This document shows positions 11,592 through 23,133 of a stretch of DNA of 64,000 bases, piece by piece. Under the pieces are notes generated by a model. That model ran no database searches and was not told the origin of the DNA. It saw only the letters and a program-made list of their open reading frames with translations. The translations under genes were made by a program, and so were the position numbers. The stretch's first letter is position 1; every line of letters begins with the position of its first letter. The stretch is from Gordius sp. MW1 (Eukaryota > Nematomorpha > Gordioida > Gordea > Gordiidae): contig OZ038529.1 of assembly GCA_964036665.1 (NCBI GenBank), forward strand, positions 4,030,001 to 4,094,000. The letters are read 5' to 3'.

Positions 11592-12149
11592 ATAGGGTAA
11601 TTATCGATGTTAACCAATTAAATATTCATAACTAATTTTTTTAGGGGAAAAGGTCATACTTTGGTTTTTTTAACTAATGGGTGTCAGAGATTGTTAATAT
11701 GAGAAAAGCGAAAATACCCTAAAGAAGAGGAAATTATAAGAAAATTAAATACATTTCCCTGCCACACGTGCGGTGCAATATCTATGACACGTAGAAAAAT
11801 TTTACTAATTATATAAACTTACGCGCGCCATCTAATAAAGAACAATTCGTGTTTGAGTTTAATAGTAGATTCAATTTAATTAGAAATAACGGGCTATGCT
11901 TATACCTTTGAAGGAGGTTTCGAATTTTGTGTTAGTTTCTATCGATATCTTTTATCGTAAATTAGAATCTAATACCTATATTATTTTTTTAAATATTACT
12001 TTTTAGGTTTTCTATGAAATCACAATCTAATTAAATGAAATATATTAACCCAATAAAAAAATATATATGCATTTATAAGGTTAAAAATATATATTACATA
12101 GTTGGCTGTCTGTTAGACCATCTATAATAAATTTTTAGGTTATATATAA

Positions 12150-13110
12150 AATTTGGCCAATGGTCATTTTTTTCCATTGGTCAGCAGCCAGCACACGGTA
12201 AAAGTGGATATAAATTCATAAGAGTAAAAAAAACGAAAAAAAAATTTTCGAATCACATTTTGGCCAATGGTCGTTTTTTTCCATTGGTCAGCAGCCAGGA
12301 CACGGTAAAAGTGGATATAAACTTATAATAGTCAAAAAAAAACTAAAAAAAATATTCGAATCACATTTTGGCCAATGGTCATTTTTTTCCATCGGTCAGC
12401 AGCCAGGACACGGTAAAAGTGGATATAAATTCATAATAGTCAAAAAAAACTAAAAAAAAATTTTCGAATTACATTTTGGCCAATGGTCATTTTTTTCCAT
12501 TGGTCAGCAGCCAGGACACGGTAAAAGTGGATATAAATTCATAATAGTCAAAAAAAACGAGAAAAAAAAATTTCGAATCACATTTTGGCCAATGGTGATT
12601 TTTTTCCATTGGTCAGCAGCCAACGGACGGCCAAAAAGTCATAATAGCAATGGTAGTAACAGGAACAATCATAATAGTCAAAAAAAAAACGAAAAAATAA
12701 ACTCGGATTCACATTTTGGCCAATGGTCATTTTTTTCATTGGTCAGCAGCCAGCGGACGGCCAAAAAGTCTTATTATCAATGATAGTAACAAGAACAATC
12801 ATAAGAGTCAAAAAAACTTCGGGATTCTAACCCAAAAACTAGTTAAATTGCATAGCAATTAGAAGTAAACAACTTTTATTTATGTTTATTATATAACATT
12901 GGTCAGCAGCCAGCGGACGGCCAAAAAGTCATAATAGCAATGGTAGAAACAGGAACAATCATAATAATAAAAAAAACGAAAAAAATAATTTCGATTTACA
13001 TTTTGGCCAATGGTCATTTTTTTCATTGGTCAGCAGCCAGCGGACGGCCAAAAATTCTTATTATCAATGATAGTAACAAGAACAATCATAAGAGTCAAAA
13101 AAAATTCCGG
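12150..13110 (+). repeat. CCAATGG...CCATTGG minisatellite
   Basis: Seven or so tandem units of roughly 110 bp. Each holds GGCCAATGGTCATTTTTTTC, CATTGGTCAGCAGCCAG and then a poly-A-rich spacer. Each unit contains the inverted pair CCAATGG/CCATTGG. An isolated diverged unit is at 11377. The reverse-strand array is at 16738-17405. Confidence 0.8.
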
Positions 13111-13124
13111 GATTCTAACCCCAA

Positions 13125-13310
13125 AACTAGTTAAATTGCATAGCAATTAAAAGTAAACAACTTTTATTTATGTTTATTATATAACTAGTTAAATTGCATA
13201 GCATTAAAAGTAAACAACTACAACTTTTATTTATGTTTATTATATAACTAGTTAAATTGCATAGCAATTAAAAGTAAACAACTTTTATTTATGTTTATTA
13301 TATAATAGAT
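13125..13310 (+). repeat. about 60-bp tandem array (TTAAATTGCATAGCAATT)
   Basis: Three to four units of AACTAGTTAAATTGCATAG followed by CAATTAAAAGTAAACAAC and TTTATTTATGTTTATTATAT. The reverse-orientation counterpart is at 16385-16665. Confidence 0.75.
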
Positions 13311-13809
13311 AATTTAACAAATCTTATATATAACACACCGAGGGAGCTAGAGATGAGGGGTGGGGCACCTCTTATGCATGAGATAGGGATGAGGGGTGGG
13401 GCACCTCTTTCTCATGCATTAATTTAAAAAAGTGATAACCTAATATACCCAATGCAAATAGATAGGGAGGGTAACGGACGACGGACGACGGACGGACGAC
13501 GGACACCAAAAAACGAGCCCATAAATTGCATAGCAATTAATAAGCGCGAAATGAATAAATGAGTGTTTAACAGATTCAATAACTTGTAATTAATTTTTTT
13601 GAAATATTATAGATTGTTTTAAACAGAATAAAAGATTACTTAGACTCTTCTAAATTATTCCGGGCCGGGCCTATAATTTATAAATTAGGCCCGGCCCGGC
13701 CCGGAATTTTAAAGCCTAAAAATTTAAAGCCCGGGCCCGGGCTTTTCCGGGCCGGGCCTCGGGCCGCCCATGCAGGTCTCTAGTTAGGGGAGAGGAGGCC
13801 CACTGTCAT

Positions 13810-13924
13810 GTTAAGGTACACGACCACATTTATTGTCCCGTTTTGGGATTAATGACAGATTCGAATGCCGAAATACGTTCTGCCGGATCTTATTGCTTCT
13901 TACAACTTTTACCATTTCTCAATG
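13810..13924 (+). pseudogene. BTAF1: BTAF1 exon A, HEAT-region end
   Basis: It encodes YCPVLGLMTDSNAEIRSAGS then YCFLQLLPFLN, matching the BTAF1 block VPVLGRMSD...ATQCFATLIRLMP. The donor is AATGTAATG. The left edge is uncertain and may hide a one-base loss, since the codons before PVLG fit better in another frame (TFIV). The hAT-like element ends about 28 bp upstream. Confidence 0.7.
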
Positions 13925-15559
13925 TAATGCCCCAAATTTGGCATATAATTTGGGCTCACAAATTAACTTACATTGTTCAAGTATCTAGCACACTCCACTT
14001 AGTTGGTTATTGGTCTGACGTGCAAGGACTATGCACCCAAGATCATTTAATATTGATGTTTTACATATAAAATTTTGGAAAATACCTAAAAGTCGATAAT
14101 TTATTGAGGCCCCCTACATTGCTAAGTTATAACGTAAAGCCTCCTATACAATTTATATATATACAGATATCTCTAATATAAGATGAAAGCTTTCATCAAT
14201 CTTAAATGTTAATGTTTAGCAATCGATATAGATCCCAGCTGGTGTTAGGGCAAACGATTTTAAGAAACTATTTAAGGTCTGTTTTATTCAAAGTTTTATA
14301 AACCTTGTTAGAGCTACAAATATTACGATTAAAAAGTGAGGTGGGGGCTCAGGTTGGGTCGAAATTTGGACTTGAGCGCACATTTTAAAACAAGTCTTAT
14401 ATGCATAAAATGAACAATACAATTTGGCAGAGTTAAATCATTTTAGGACAATTCCTAACTTTTCATTCCTAATTGTTATAAAATAAATACTATCAAACCC
14501 TTGTCCACATTGCATTACTAAGCCCCACACCGATCCTATGGCTATCATTAATGCGATTTAGTCGAACACTTAAGTATTGTAAATAGTCGTTGTATTGTAA
14601 CCATAGATCAGACAAACTGCTCAACTAAAGGGATATTTTTAGTTTCAAAAATGCTTTTTTCACTCCTATATAAGCCTACGATACGCCCTGGTTTAAAGCA
14701 TACTTATAAGTTGCTAGACTTTTACAAGATAGTTTTTTATGCATCGCGCAATATATAGCTTTGTTTGAAACGTAACACAATCACAGACTAGATAGATTGC
14801 TTATAAACGCACAAAACGGGTACCCCCTTTTCCACCATTTTGATGTTAACATGGTAAATTTGTGATCATATAAAAATTAGTAATTTTTGCAAATTAAATA
14901 ATCTTAAAAAGGTAAATAAAAAATACTCAATTAGGTAGGTATCAAAATCAGCATTTTAAAATAAATATCATTTACACAATACATAAAAATAAAAATGTAA
15001 AAAAATAATATAGCGCCATCAATATTTTGTATAATATTAATTTATTGAACGTTCGTTTTAATTTATAAACTAGTGAGGAAGGTAAATTGACTGTTATAGC
15101 GTAAAATTACATGGTTAAAATACACCAATTGCTCTCTTCAAAATGGAGCAAAATTTCACACAATTAACCATATGGAACATATGGCATGAGCAGTCTATGT
15201 AGTCTATGAACACAACCTACGACTCACATATCCCTTTAGACTAAATAGACTGCCCAGTCACTTTAAAAAAGTGATGCCAATTTTGACCGCCATCTGAACA
15301 TATATTTGTTTATAGCTGCACAGTATGTCATTGTATCCCTTGTTTGTTTGTTTTCCTATGAATATAAAATATAATTATATATAGCATCTAAATAATTTAA
15401 CTGTTACGGTTGTTAGTATTTTTCAAGATGGCTACCTTTTTTGGCATCAAATTTTTCATATGTATGCATGCTCAAGCAGTCTATTTAGTCTATGCATATC
15501 CCTCACCTCACATATAATTTTACTCTAAAAACGATAGATTTGTGTCCACGAAGTCCCAG

Positions 15560-15798
15560 GTTGTTTCAAAGATAACCCCTACATACGTAAAATTTCTCTT
15601 CGGGGTACGTACTTTTTGCAAAATGTTACCAAAGCCAAACCAGTATTATCCTCCTCATCTTCGCCCCACCACCTCCAACTCCCCTTTGAACTTAGAAATG
15701 ACACCAAACTGCGCGTATACCAGGAGGAGGGCATACATGGCTCCTGTTTTTGCGCGATTTCCAGTTACATGGCCTTTTGTGCGATGACGTGGGATTGG
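15560..15798 (+). pseudogene. BTAF1: BTAF1 exon B, start of ATPase domain, frameshifted
   Basis: Acceptor GTCCCAG. The frame reads FKDNPYIRKISLRGTY..., then LPFELRNDTKLRVYQEEGIH (family LRKYQQDGVNW). At about 15737 one base is missing; in the next frame the text continues WLLFLRDFQLHGLLCDDVGL, the expected helicase motif Q/I region. The GKT of Walker A would lie in a following exon that I could not find. Confidence 0.75.
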
Positions 15799-16384
15799 GT
15801 TGGTAGAATTATTATATCGAGTTATCCATATTTTGATTAATTCATCTAATTTTGGCTTGGATTAATTAATTTGGTAAGGAAATTTTTGTTAATATAAGTA
15901 TGGAAAAGCAGTGTTGCTTATATGAGCATTATTTAAAACATTCTCTTTTTTACCTCAAAAGCATGCCCAATTGCCATCTTATCAAGTTTGACGTTTTTTA
16001 TATAGAATCAAATTATCCCTGTGGGACCCTTTATCAAAAATATTTTTTAATTAATATTATTGTAATACTGATATTATAATTTCACATGGAATGAAACGGT
16101 GCTGTCTAAATCAATTAAGTATTTTTAAAAAAGGAATTAATTTTGGATGATTTGTTGGCCATATATATATCGTTTCTTTGGTAGATTTTAATTGCTATGC
16201 AATTTATGGGCTCGTTTTTGGTTGTCCGTTGTCCGTTGTCCGTCTACCCTCCCTATCTATTTGCATTGGGTATATTAGGTTATCGCTTTTTTAAATTAAT
16301 GCATGATAAAGAGGTGCCCCACCCCTCATCTCTATCTCATGCATAAGAGGTGCCCCACCCCTCATCTCTATCTCCCTCGGTGTG

Positions 16385-16665
16385 TTATATATAAGATTTG
16401 TTAAATTATCTATTATATAATAAACATAAATAAAAGATGTTTACTTTTAATTGCTATGCAATTTAACTAGTTATATAATAAACATAAATAAAAGTTGTTT
16501 ACTTTTAATTGCTATGCAATTTAACTAGTTTTTGTTATATAATAAACATAGATAAAAGTTGTTTACTTTTTAATTGCTATGCAATTTATTAATGCTATAT
16601 AATAAACATAAATAAAAGTTGTTTACTTTTAATTGCTATGCAATTTAACTAGTTTTGGGGTTAGA
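16385..16665 (-). repeat. about 60-bp tandem array, reverse
   Basis: Four to five units of ATAATAAACATAAATAAAAG then TTGTTTACTTTTAATTGC and TATGCAATTTAACTAG, complementary to the array at 13125-13310. Confidence 0.75.
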
Positions 16666-16737
16666 ATCCCGGAGTTTTTTTGACTCTTATGATTGTTCTT
16701 GTTACTATCATTGATAATAAGAATTTTTGGCCGTCCG

Positions 16738-17405
16738 CTGGCTGCTGACCAATGAAAAAAATGACCATTGGCCAAAATGTGAATTGAAATTATTTTTTTC
16801 GTTTTTTTTGATTATTATGATTGTTCCTGTTTCTACCATTGCTATTATGACTTTTTGGCCGTCCGCTGGCTGCTGACCAATGTTATATAATAAACATAAA
16901 TAAAAGTTGTTTACTTTTTAATTGCTATGCAATTTAACTAGTTTTGGGGTTAGAATCCCGGAGTTTTTTTTGACTCTTATGATTGTTCTTGTTACTATCA
17001 TTGATAATAAGAATTTTTGGCCGTCCGCTGGCTGCTGACCAATGAAAAAAATGACCATTGGCCAAAATGTGAATCGAAATTATTTTTTTCGTTTTTTTTT
17101 TGACTATTATGATTGTTCCTGTTACTACCATTGCTATTATGACTTTTTGGCCGTCCGCTGGCTGCTGACCAATGGAATAAAATGATCATTGGCCAAAATG
17201 TGATTTGAAATTTTTTTTTCGTTTTTTTTACTCTTATGAATTTATATCCACTTTTACCGTGTCCTGGCTGCTGACCAATGGAAAAAAATGACCATTGGCC
17301 AAAATGTGATTCGAAAATTTTTTTTTCGTTTTTTTTGGCTATCATTGACTTATAGAGTATCTGTTGGTACTGACCAATAGAGAAAAAATGACCATTGGCC
17401 AAATT
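16738..17405 (-). repeat. CCAATGG minisatellite, reverse
   Basis: Five or so units of GGCTGCTGACCAATG...AATGACCATTGGCC, complementary to 12150-13110. The chance open frames across it (177 and 65 codons) come from the repeat period and lack stops only by composition. Confidence 0.75.
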
Positions 17406-17410
17406 TTTGA

Positions 17411-18600
17411 TTTTTTTAATTAAAAATTGTTCAAATTCAACAAAAAAGTTCTCCCAACAATTCTGCAAATTCTTAACATTGTGTTGTTTTATAATATAAT
17501 GTTTGTTAGACCCATAATCACTAAAGGCCATAAAAACTAATGTCTATATTTCAATGCAATTTAATATAGAAAAATTCAAATCTGTTTCGCAAATTTAAAT
17601 TGAAATTTTTACATCAAAGGTCTTCGAAACAAATTAATCCCAATTCCATTAAACGTATATTAAAGAAACCTTTCACCATTTTTTAATACATTGTATTGTG
17701 ACTACAATTCTTGCGGCATTTTGATTAATTTTTTTTAGAATGAAGCCATAATTTAAATCGTAATAAAGAAATCAAATTATTTTTACATTAAGACCTAATT
17801 TAAAAAAATTTTAATTCAAAAATAGGTGGTACTTTTTTCGTATAGATTAAAAATAAACATTCGGTAAGATGATATAAAATCCCTGCCAAAATTAAACAAG
17901 ATATTAAGACGTGCCTATGAACCATTAATTTATAATTTTATAAAACATGCCCTACATTTTTAAAATCTAAGAAAAAATATTTATAGTATCTAAAAAACTA
18001 AGATTTCCAAAAACGTTAATGGTATTATTGATCCAAATTCCACCGCTGAGTTGGTATTATTAGGGGGCGGGAGTGGAGGAGATGGAGAAAGGGAGAGAGA
18101 TCATCCCTCAACCCCGCATCACCGCTCGACAACCCAATAATAGCTTATGTTGGCGTGACCTTAATAATTTTAAAAAAAACAACTAATCATACCCTCCACT
18201 CCCTCTCTCTCCCTTACCTTGATTAAAATTTTTGGTCGATCGCTATTTTAGCTTTGCTTCAAATTAAGATTCCAACCTTCGTTCTGCAATATTCACGTAA
18301 GTAATTAAAATACTAATTTATAATTACTATTTCAATCATTTTAACATATATTCGGCGAAGCCATATCAAGCCCTTGCTTACCTTATAATTATAACAAAGT
18401 TTAATGGATTTTTTAAATTAATGATAGTTTTAAGTTTTTGATTAAATCTTGATTGAAAAGAGTTTTTGGCGGTGCCTTGCTAATGTGAAGATAGCCCCAA
18501 GAAGATTTTTAGTAAGAATCTTAATAAAGAGCTAACCAAGAGAGATGTGACAATAACGGATCAAACGTCATCATCCATAAAGATCAGTCTTTGGGGTATG
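17411..18600. other. intronic DNA, no feature
   Basis: AT-rich sequence with a CT/GA-rich stretch around 18070-18210. No coding similarity or repeat boundary was recognised before the target duplication of the LTR element. Confidence 0.4.
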
Positions 18601-18606
18601 ATTAAT

Positions 18607-18909
18607 TTTATAGCGTAATAAAATGCGTAAGAAAGGGAAAAAATCCAAGAATGCATTTATGCGATAATTTGGTAATATATAGGAAAAAGCGTGGGAATAA
18701 TAATGTACTTAATTACAATAATGAATGCGAACTCAAATCATGGTGAGAGTGTGGGAAAGTAACTAATGATATTATAACTAATGGGTGAGAGTGTGGGAGT
18801 ATTAACTAAAAAGGAAAAGCACTAATGAGTTAATTTGAGTATGGGAAAAGGCTTAATTTGAGTATGGGAAAAGGCTTAATTTGAGTATGGGAAAAGGCGA
18901 GCTACAGCA
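18607..18909 (-). repeat. 3' LTR
   Basis: Read on the minus strand it starts TGCTGTAGCTCGCC and ends CGCTATAAA; the end lacks the canonical CA. It contains three tandem GCCTTTTCCCATACTCAAAT units near its start. It is identical to 22825-23127. Confidence 0.9.
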
Positions 18910-18921
18910 TTTCTTTCCCCT
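18910..18921 (-). promoter_or_regulatory. polypurine tract
   Basis: AGGGGAAAGAAA on the minus strand, immediately before the TGCTG of the 3' LTR, as expected for the plus-strand primer. Its first A is the last base of the TAA that ends the polyprotein. Confidence 0.8.
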
Positions 18922-19805
18922 TAATCGATTCCGTATCTTTGCATCGGGTATTTAATTCGGGTCGACCGTCGTGGTAGTGTAGGTGAAGGTAGTCCAACTA
19001 CGTCAGGATCGATCGGCAAACGGGGCGGGGACGTAAGTGGTATCGTCGAAGATGTGGATGGTGGCGAGTTAAAAGGAAGGGTCGTAGATGGAAGAGTATT
19101 AATGGAGGGCGTCATAGGTGGTGTACGTGAAAAACTAGCTTGCTCCGTGCTGTAATCGTCAAATGGTGAATCATTTGCCAAGTCTGTAGAAGGAGAGGGG
19201 CAGGGCGTTGTCACCTGTGTAGGCAAGTCTTCTTCCATGATTGTATCCGATCGTTTCCTTATGTGGTCGCCATGTCTTTTCCACATCATACCTTCTTCTG
19301 TTTCGATTACGTAAGAAACGGGACCAAGTATTTTACGAACGACTCCTTTGCACCACAATTTGTCACTACTTGTAAAATCTCTCACCCAGACTTTGTCACC
19401 GATTAAAAATTTTCTTCTAATAAAATTATCTTCTTCAAGTTCCCCTACCATCATGTGTGGTTTTAAAAAACTAAACAAACTTAAGGGGTGAATTTTGATT
19501 AACAAATCTGCTGGGGTAAAACCAGTTGTAGGATGGATAGTATTCCTGTAAGAAAACAAGAAATTAAATAATTTATCATTTTTAAAATTTTGCGACTTAT
19601 ATAGGAAATTTTTAAAGGTTCGAATAAAACGTTCGGCTTCTCCATTAGAACGAGGGTGGTAAGGACTTGAATAAATGTTTCGAATATTATTTTTTTTGCA
19701 ATATCCCTTGAATTCAGCACTTGTAAATTGTGGACCATTATCTGAAACAATGGAATTAGGTAGTCCGAAACGAGCAAATATCGATTCGAGGCATTGATAG
19801 TGCAC
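18921..19805 (-). CDS. Ty3/gypsy integrase C-terminal part, after frameshift
   Basis: About 290 codons continuing the integrase: FARFGLPNSIVSDNGPQFTS (second catalytic Asp), PYHPRSNGEAERFIRTFK (catalytic Glu), then a GPY-like segment (GVVRKILGPVSYVIETEEG) and a Ser/Thr/Pro-rich tail to TAA. It is in a different frame from the upstream polyprotein because one base is missing near 19803. This is a recent element, so either sequencing error or a fresh inactivating deletion is possible. Confidence 0.85.
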   Translation of the reverse strand: MHYQCLESIFARFGLPNSIVSDNGPQFTSAEFKGYCKKNNIRNIYSSPYHPRSNGEAERFIRTFKNFLYKSQNFKNDKLFNFLFSYRNTIHPTTGFTPADLLIKIHPLSLFSFLKPHMMVGELEEDNFIRRKFLIGDKVWVRDFTSSDKLWCKGVVRKILGPVSYVIETEEGMMWKRHGDHIRKRSDTIMEEDLPTQVTTPCPSPSTDLANDSPFDDYSTEQASFSRTPPMTPSINTLPSTTLPFNSPPSTSSTIPLTSPPRLPIDPDVVGLPSPTLPRRSTRIKYPMQRYGID

Positions 19806-22800
19806 GATGCACTAATGCTGGTCATAGGGAATATCTCTGGCCATTTGGTATATGCATCGACCAAAATTAGATAATAATAACCGTGAATAGAACCACAAAA
19901 ATCTAAATGTAGCCTAGACCAAGGTTTACCAGGGTTTGTCCATTTTTGGGGAGCTAATTCTGGTGTTCCAGAAAACCACTCTTGGCAATTTTTACAATTA
20001 TTAACGTAATTTTGGATGTCCTTATCGATACCTGGATACCATAAATGTTGACGGGCTAGAATCCTAGAGCGGGTCATACCAGGATGGCCTAAATGGAGCA
20101 TATATAAAATATCTTTTCTTAATTTTTGTGGAATGACCACCCTATATCCCCAGAAAAGGCATCCTTTTAGCGTTGTTAATTCTTTTTGGCGTTGATGGTA
20201 CACGACTAGTTCCGATTCCACTTTTTTGGGCCAACCGTGAAGTACGTAATTATATACTTGTCCTAGAACAGGATCTTGACGGGTATGTCTGGCCACATCT
20301 GCCGATGTAATTGGTAATTGCTTAAATGTTTCTTCGTAAATAGCACAAATATCTCCCTCTTGAGATATTGTTTCGTCCGGAACAGCTAACCTTGAGAGCA
20401 TATCTGCACGAGCGTTTTCTTTGGTATTCTTATATCTAATATTAAATTGGTACGGTGTTGTAAATAAAGCCCATCGTTGAAGTCGCGCCGATACAGCTTG
20501 AGGTACGTTTTTGGTTTGATTAAATATTGATAATAGTGGTTTGTGGTCTGTTACTAGAGTGAAGGTTTGGCCATAAATGTATTCTCGAAATTTTTGAAAT
20601 GCAAATATAATGGCTAACGCTTCTTTTTCAATTTGGCTGTAATTTCTCTCCGCAGCGTTGAGTGTGCGCGAGGCAAAAGAAATGGGATGCTCGTACCCCT
20701 TAATTTCATGTGATAAAACGGCGCCGATACCTTCCGCTGAAGCATCGGTGGAGAGTAGCAATGGTAATTGAGGATTAAAATGAACTAAAACAGGAGCATT
20801 AATTATTTTTTTCTTTATTTTATTAATGGCATTTATACAATCTTGTGTCCAATTCCATTTCACTGATTTTCTTAATAATTTATACAACGGTTGTGCTAGA
20901 GTCGAAAAATTTTGTATAAACTTAGCATAATAGGTAGCCATGCCTAAGAAAGATTGTAATTCTTTAATTGATGTAGGGTCAGGAGCATTTATAATTGCCT
21001 TAGTATTTTTGTTAGTTGTGTGAATTCCTTCCTCGTTTATTATATGTCCAAGATATTCAATTGATTTTTGTAAAAAATTACATTTTTCTCGTTTTAATTT
21101 TATATTAGCCTCATCCAATATTTTAAACACTATTTCGAGATTTTTATTGTGATCCTCAATTGTTTTCCCAGACACGATAATGTCGTCTAAATAACATACT
21201 ACACCATTAATGTTCCTAAATAATGAGTCTATGAAGCGCTGAAATATCGCTGGGGCAGAAGCAATTCCGAATGGAAGTCGAGTATATTGAAAAAGTCCTC
21301 TGTGGGTATTAATTGTTAAAATATTTTGTGATTTTTCAGTAATTTTAATTTGATAATAAGCTTCCTTTAGGTCTAATATGGAGAAATATCTAAAACCTGC
21401 TAATTTAGAAAACAAGTCTTGGATTCGGGGAAGAGGGTATTTTTCAACAACTAGATTATTATTCAAATTTCGGAAATCTCCACAAATTCGTAATCCCCCA
21501 TTTTTTTTAAGAACAGTAACAATGGGCGCTGCATAGTCGGCATATTTTACAGATTTCAAAACCCCTTCATTAACTAGTCGGTCTAACTCCTTATCCACTT
21601 TTTCTTTAATAAAATAAGGGATTGGTCTGGGCCGAAAAAATTTAGGAGAGGATTCGGGTTTAAGTTTAAGTGTTGTATAAAAATCAATAACTCCGGTGGA
21701 TTTATTATCAAATAACGAAGAATATTTGTTAGTAATATCATTCAAATTATTGTAACAATTAACCATATTGATTGAAGAGGGAGTGGTATCATCTTTAATC
21801 CATTTATGTGCCAGTTGAATTAGGATATGGGGAAAATGTTGCAACCAATCGCGTCCTAATATGTTGTGGCCATGGCCTTCTGATACGATTAACGGCAATT
21901 TAAATCGTTTGCCATTTTCAGATACTGTCACCTCGGTTTTCCCTTTCGTTGGTATGGTTGTACCATTATAGCTCTTTAAGATAGTTTTGAGTGGAGAAAC
22001 GTTCCGTACTACAATGTTTCCTCCATTCACCATTGTCACTGATGACCCTGTATCAATTTCAAAATTAACATCTAGATCATTTACCTTTAATGTATAAGTG
22101 GGAAATGACGAATATCCCTTCAAATAATTCACTTGATGATGCGTAACACTGCATTCGCTCTTGCATATTTTTCCAATGTGTCCCTTTTTTTGACATTTAA
22201 AACAAACTGCAGTTCGAAATTTACACATGGCCCGATTATGATTCCCCCCGCATGAATAACAATAATTTAAGGACCTGGGTTTTACCAAATGAATTGTTTC
22301 CGAATGATTCAATAATTGCGATTGTAGTTCTGCCCTTTCCATGGCGCGAGAGGTGTCCAGCGCAATTTGCCATGTCAAATTTTCTATGCCTAAAAGGCGT
22401 TCAACAATCTTTGTTTTCTTTAATCCAGCTACCAACCTATCACGGAGGCTACTTTCAAGGTTCGATCCGAATTCGCAATGGATTGCCACCCCCTTTAATC
22501 TTGCTGTAAATGCATCGATGGTTTCATCATCCATTTGGGACAACTTATTAAATTTGTAGCGTTGTACGATTGGGTTTAATTTGGGAGAATAAAAGTTTTT
22601 TAGGGCTAAACATAATTCTTCAAAAGGAAGGTTTGCAGGGTCCTGGGGGGCAATAAGGTTTGTAAGTAATTCGAAATTTTCGGTACCTATAACGGATAGA
22701 AATAAGGATTTTTTATCGCAACCGATAACATTGTGAAAATGGTTGAATTGTGACAAGTATAAGTCAAAACTATCGGTAGGATTATATTGATGGAATTGTA

Positions 22801-22822
22801 TATTGGAATTCGACCGCGCCAT
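19806..22822 (-). CDS. Ty3/gypsy gag-pol polyprotein
   Basis: One frame from ATG at 22822 covers: retrotransposon Gag (residues about 1-190), two CCHC/CCHC-like knuckles (CYSCGGNHNRAMC, CFKCQKKGHIGKIC, about 195-230), aspartic protease (FEIDTGSSVTMV, about 255; ILGRDWL, about 315), reverse transcriptase (VVCYLDDIIVSG, about 540), RNase H (LLSTDASAEGIGAV, about 665) and integrase with an H2C2 finger (HPGMTRSRILARQ...CKNCQ, about 895-930) and first catalytic Asp (LHLDFCGS). Gag and Pol share a single frame without a programmed shift. The frame is spurious past about 19803, where it departs from the integrase consensus. Confidence 0.93.
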
Positions 22823-22824
22823 AT

Positions 22825-23127
22825 TTTATAGCGTAATAAAATGCGTAAGAAAGGGAAAAAATCCAAGAATGCATTTATGCGATAATTTGGTAATATATAG
22901 GAAAAAGCGTGGGAATAATAATGTACTTAATTACAATAATGAATGCGAACTCAAATCATGGTGAGAGTGTGGGAAAGTAACTAATGATATTATAACTAAT
23001 GGGTGAGAGTGTGGGAGTATTAACTAAAAAGGAAAAGCACTAATGAGTTAATTTGAGTATGGGAAAAGGCTTAATTTGAGTATGGGAAAAGGCTTAATTT
23101 GAGTATGGGAAAAGGCGAGCTACAGCA
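22825..23127 (-). repeat. 5' LTR
   Basis: Identical to the 3' LTR. It ends CTATAAA, followed after AT by the ATG of gag. A primer-binding site would have to start at the TGG inside ATGGCGCGGTCG, so the start codon and any PBS overlap. Confidence 0.9.
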
Positions 23128-23133
23128 ATTAAT

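Larger units (their letters stand above)
11131..13537 (+). repeat. composite repeat B, forward copy
   Basis: It starts with the hairpin-forming AACTCGGGCCTTCGGCCCTCG, followed by a GGGAAGGGGGAGGG tract, a tRNA-like segment, a CCAATGG minisatellite, a 60-bp tandem array and GGGTGGGGCACCTC repeats. It ends in ACGGACGACGGACG and CATAAATTGCATAGCAATT. The same order occurs reversed at 16187-24345. No protein is encoded. Its mobility class is unclear; the terminal hairpin followed by CTAA (read on the minus strand) resembles a Helitron 3' end. Confidence 0.65.
10238..13781 (+). mobile_element. hAT-like element with GC-rich termini and nested repeats
   Basis: Inverted termini AGAGACCTGCA / TGCAGGTCTCT bound 3544 bp, flanked by TGTTAGGG and AGTTAGGG (8 bp, one mismatch). 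Just inside each end are runs of GGCCCGGGCC-type sequence in an otherwise AT-rich region. There is no transposase frame. The interior contains the composite repeat at 11131-13537. The right end abuts BTAF1 exon A, about 28 bp before its first aligned codons. Confidence 0.7.
18607..23127 (-). mobile_element. full-length Ty3/gypsy LTR retrotransposon
   Basis: 4521 bp with two 303-bp LTRs that appear identical throughout (18607-18909 and 22825-23127), flanked by the direct repeat ATTAAT (18601-18606, 23128-23133). Gag-pol order is Gag, zinc knuckles, protease, RT, RNase H, integrase, which defines Ty3/gypsy. Identical LTRs imply very recent insertion. It lies antisense in the long BTAF1 intron. 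It is very compact: the first ATG is 2 nt from the 5' LTR and the stop codon touches the polypurine tract. The one defect seen is a single-base loss in integrase near 19803. Confidence 0.93.

Noticed and set aside
12592..13134. Small frames with repeated HFFHWSAASGRPK units, also 16998-17531 on the minus strand
   Set aside because: Translation of the CCAATGG minisatellite; frame breaks between units and no coding constraint visible.
12150..13310. CRISPR-like array of regularly spaced repeats
   Set aside because: Eukaryotic intronic/repeat context, units of 60-110 bp that are similar along their whole length, no unique spacers, no cas genes.
22252..22559. Plus-strand frames across the LTR element
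   Set aside because: Antisense shadows of the Gag and zinc-knuckle coding region.
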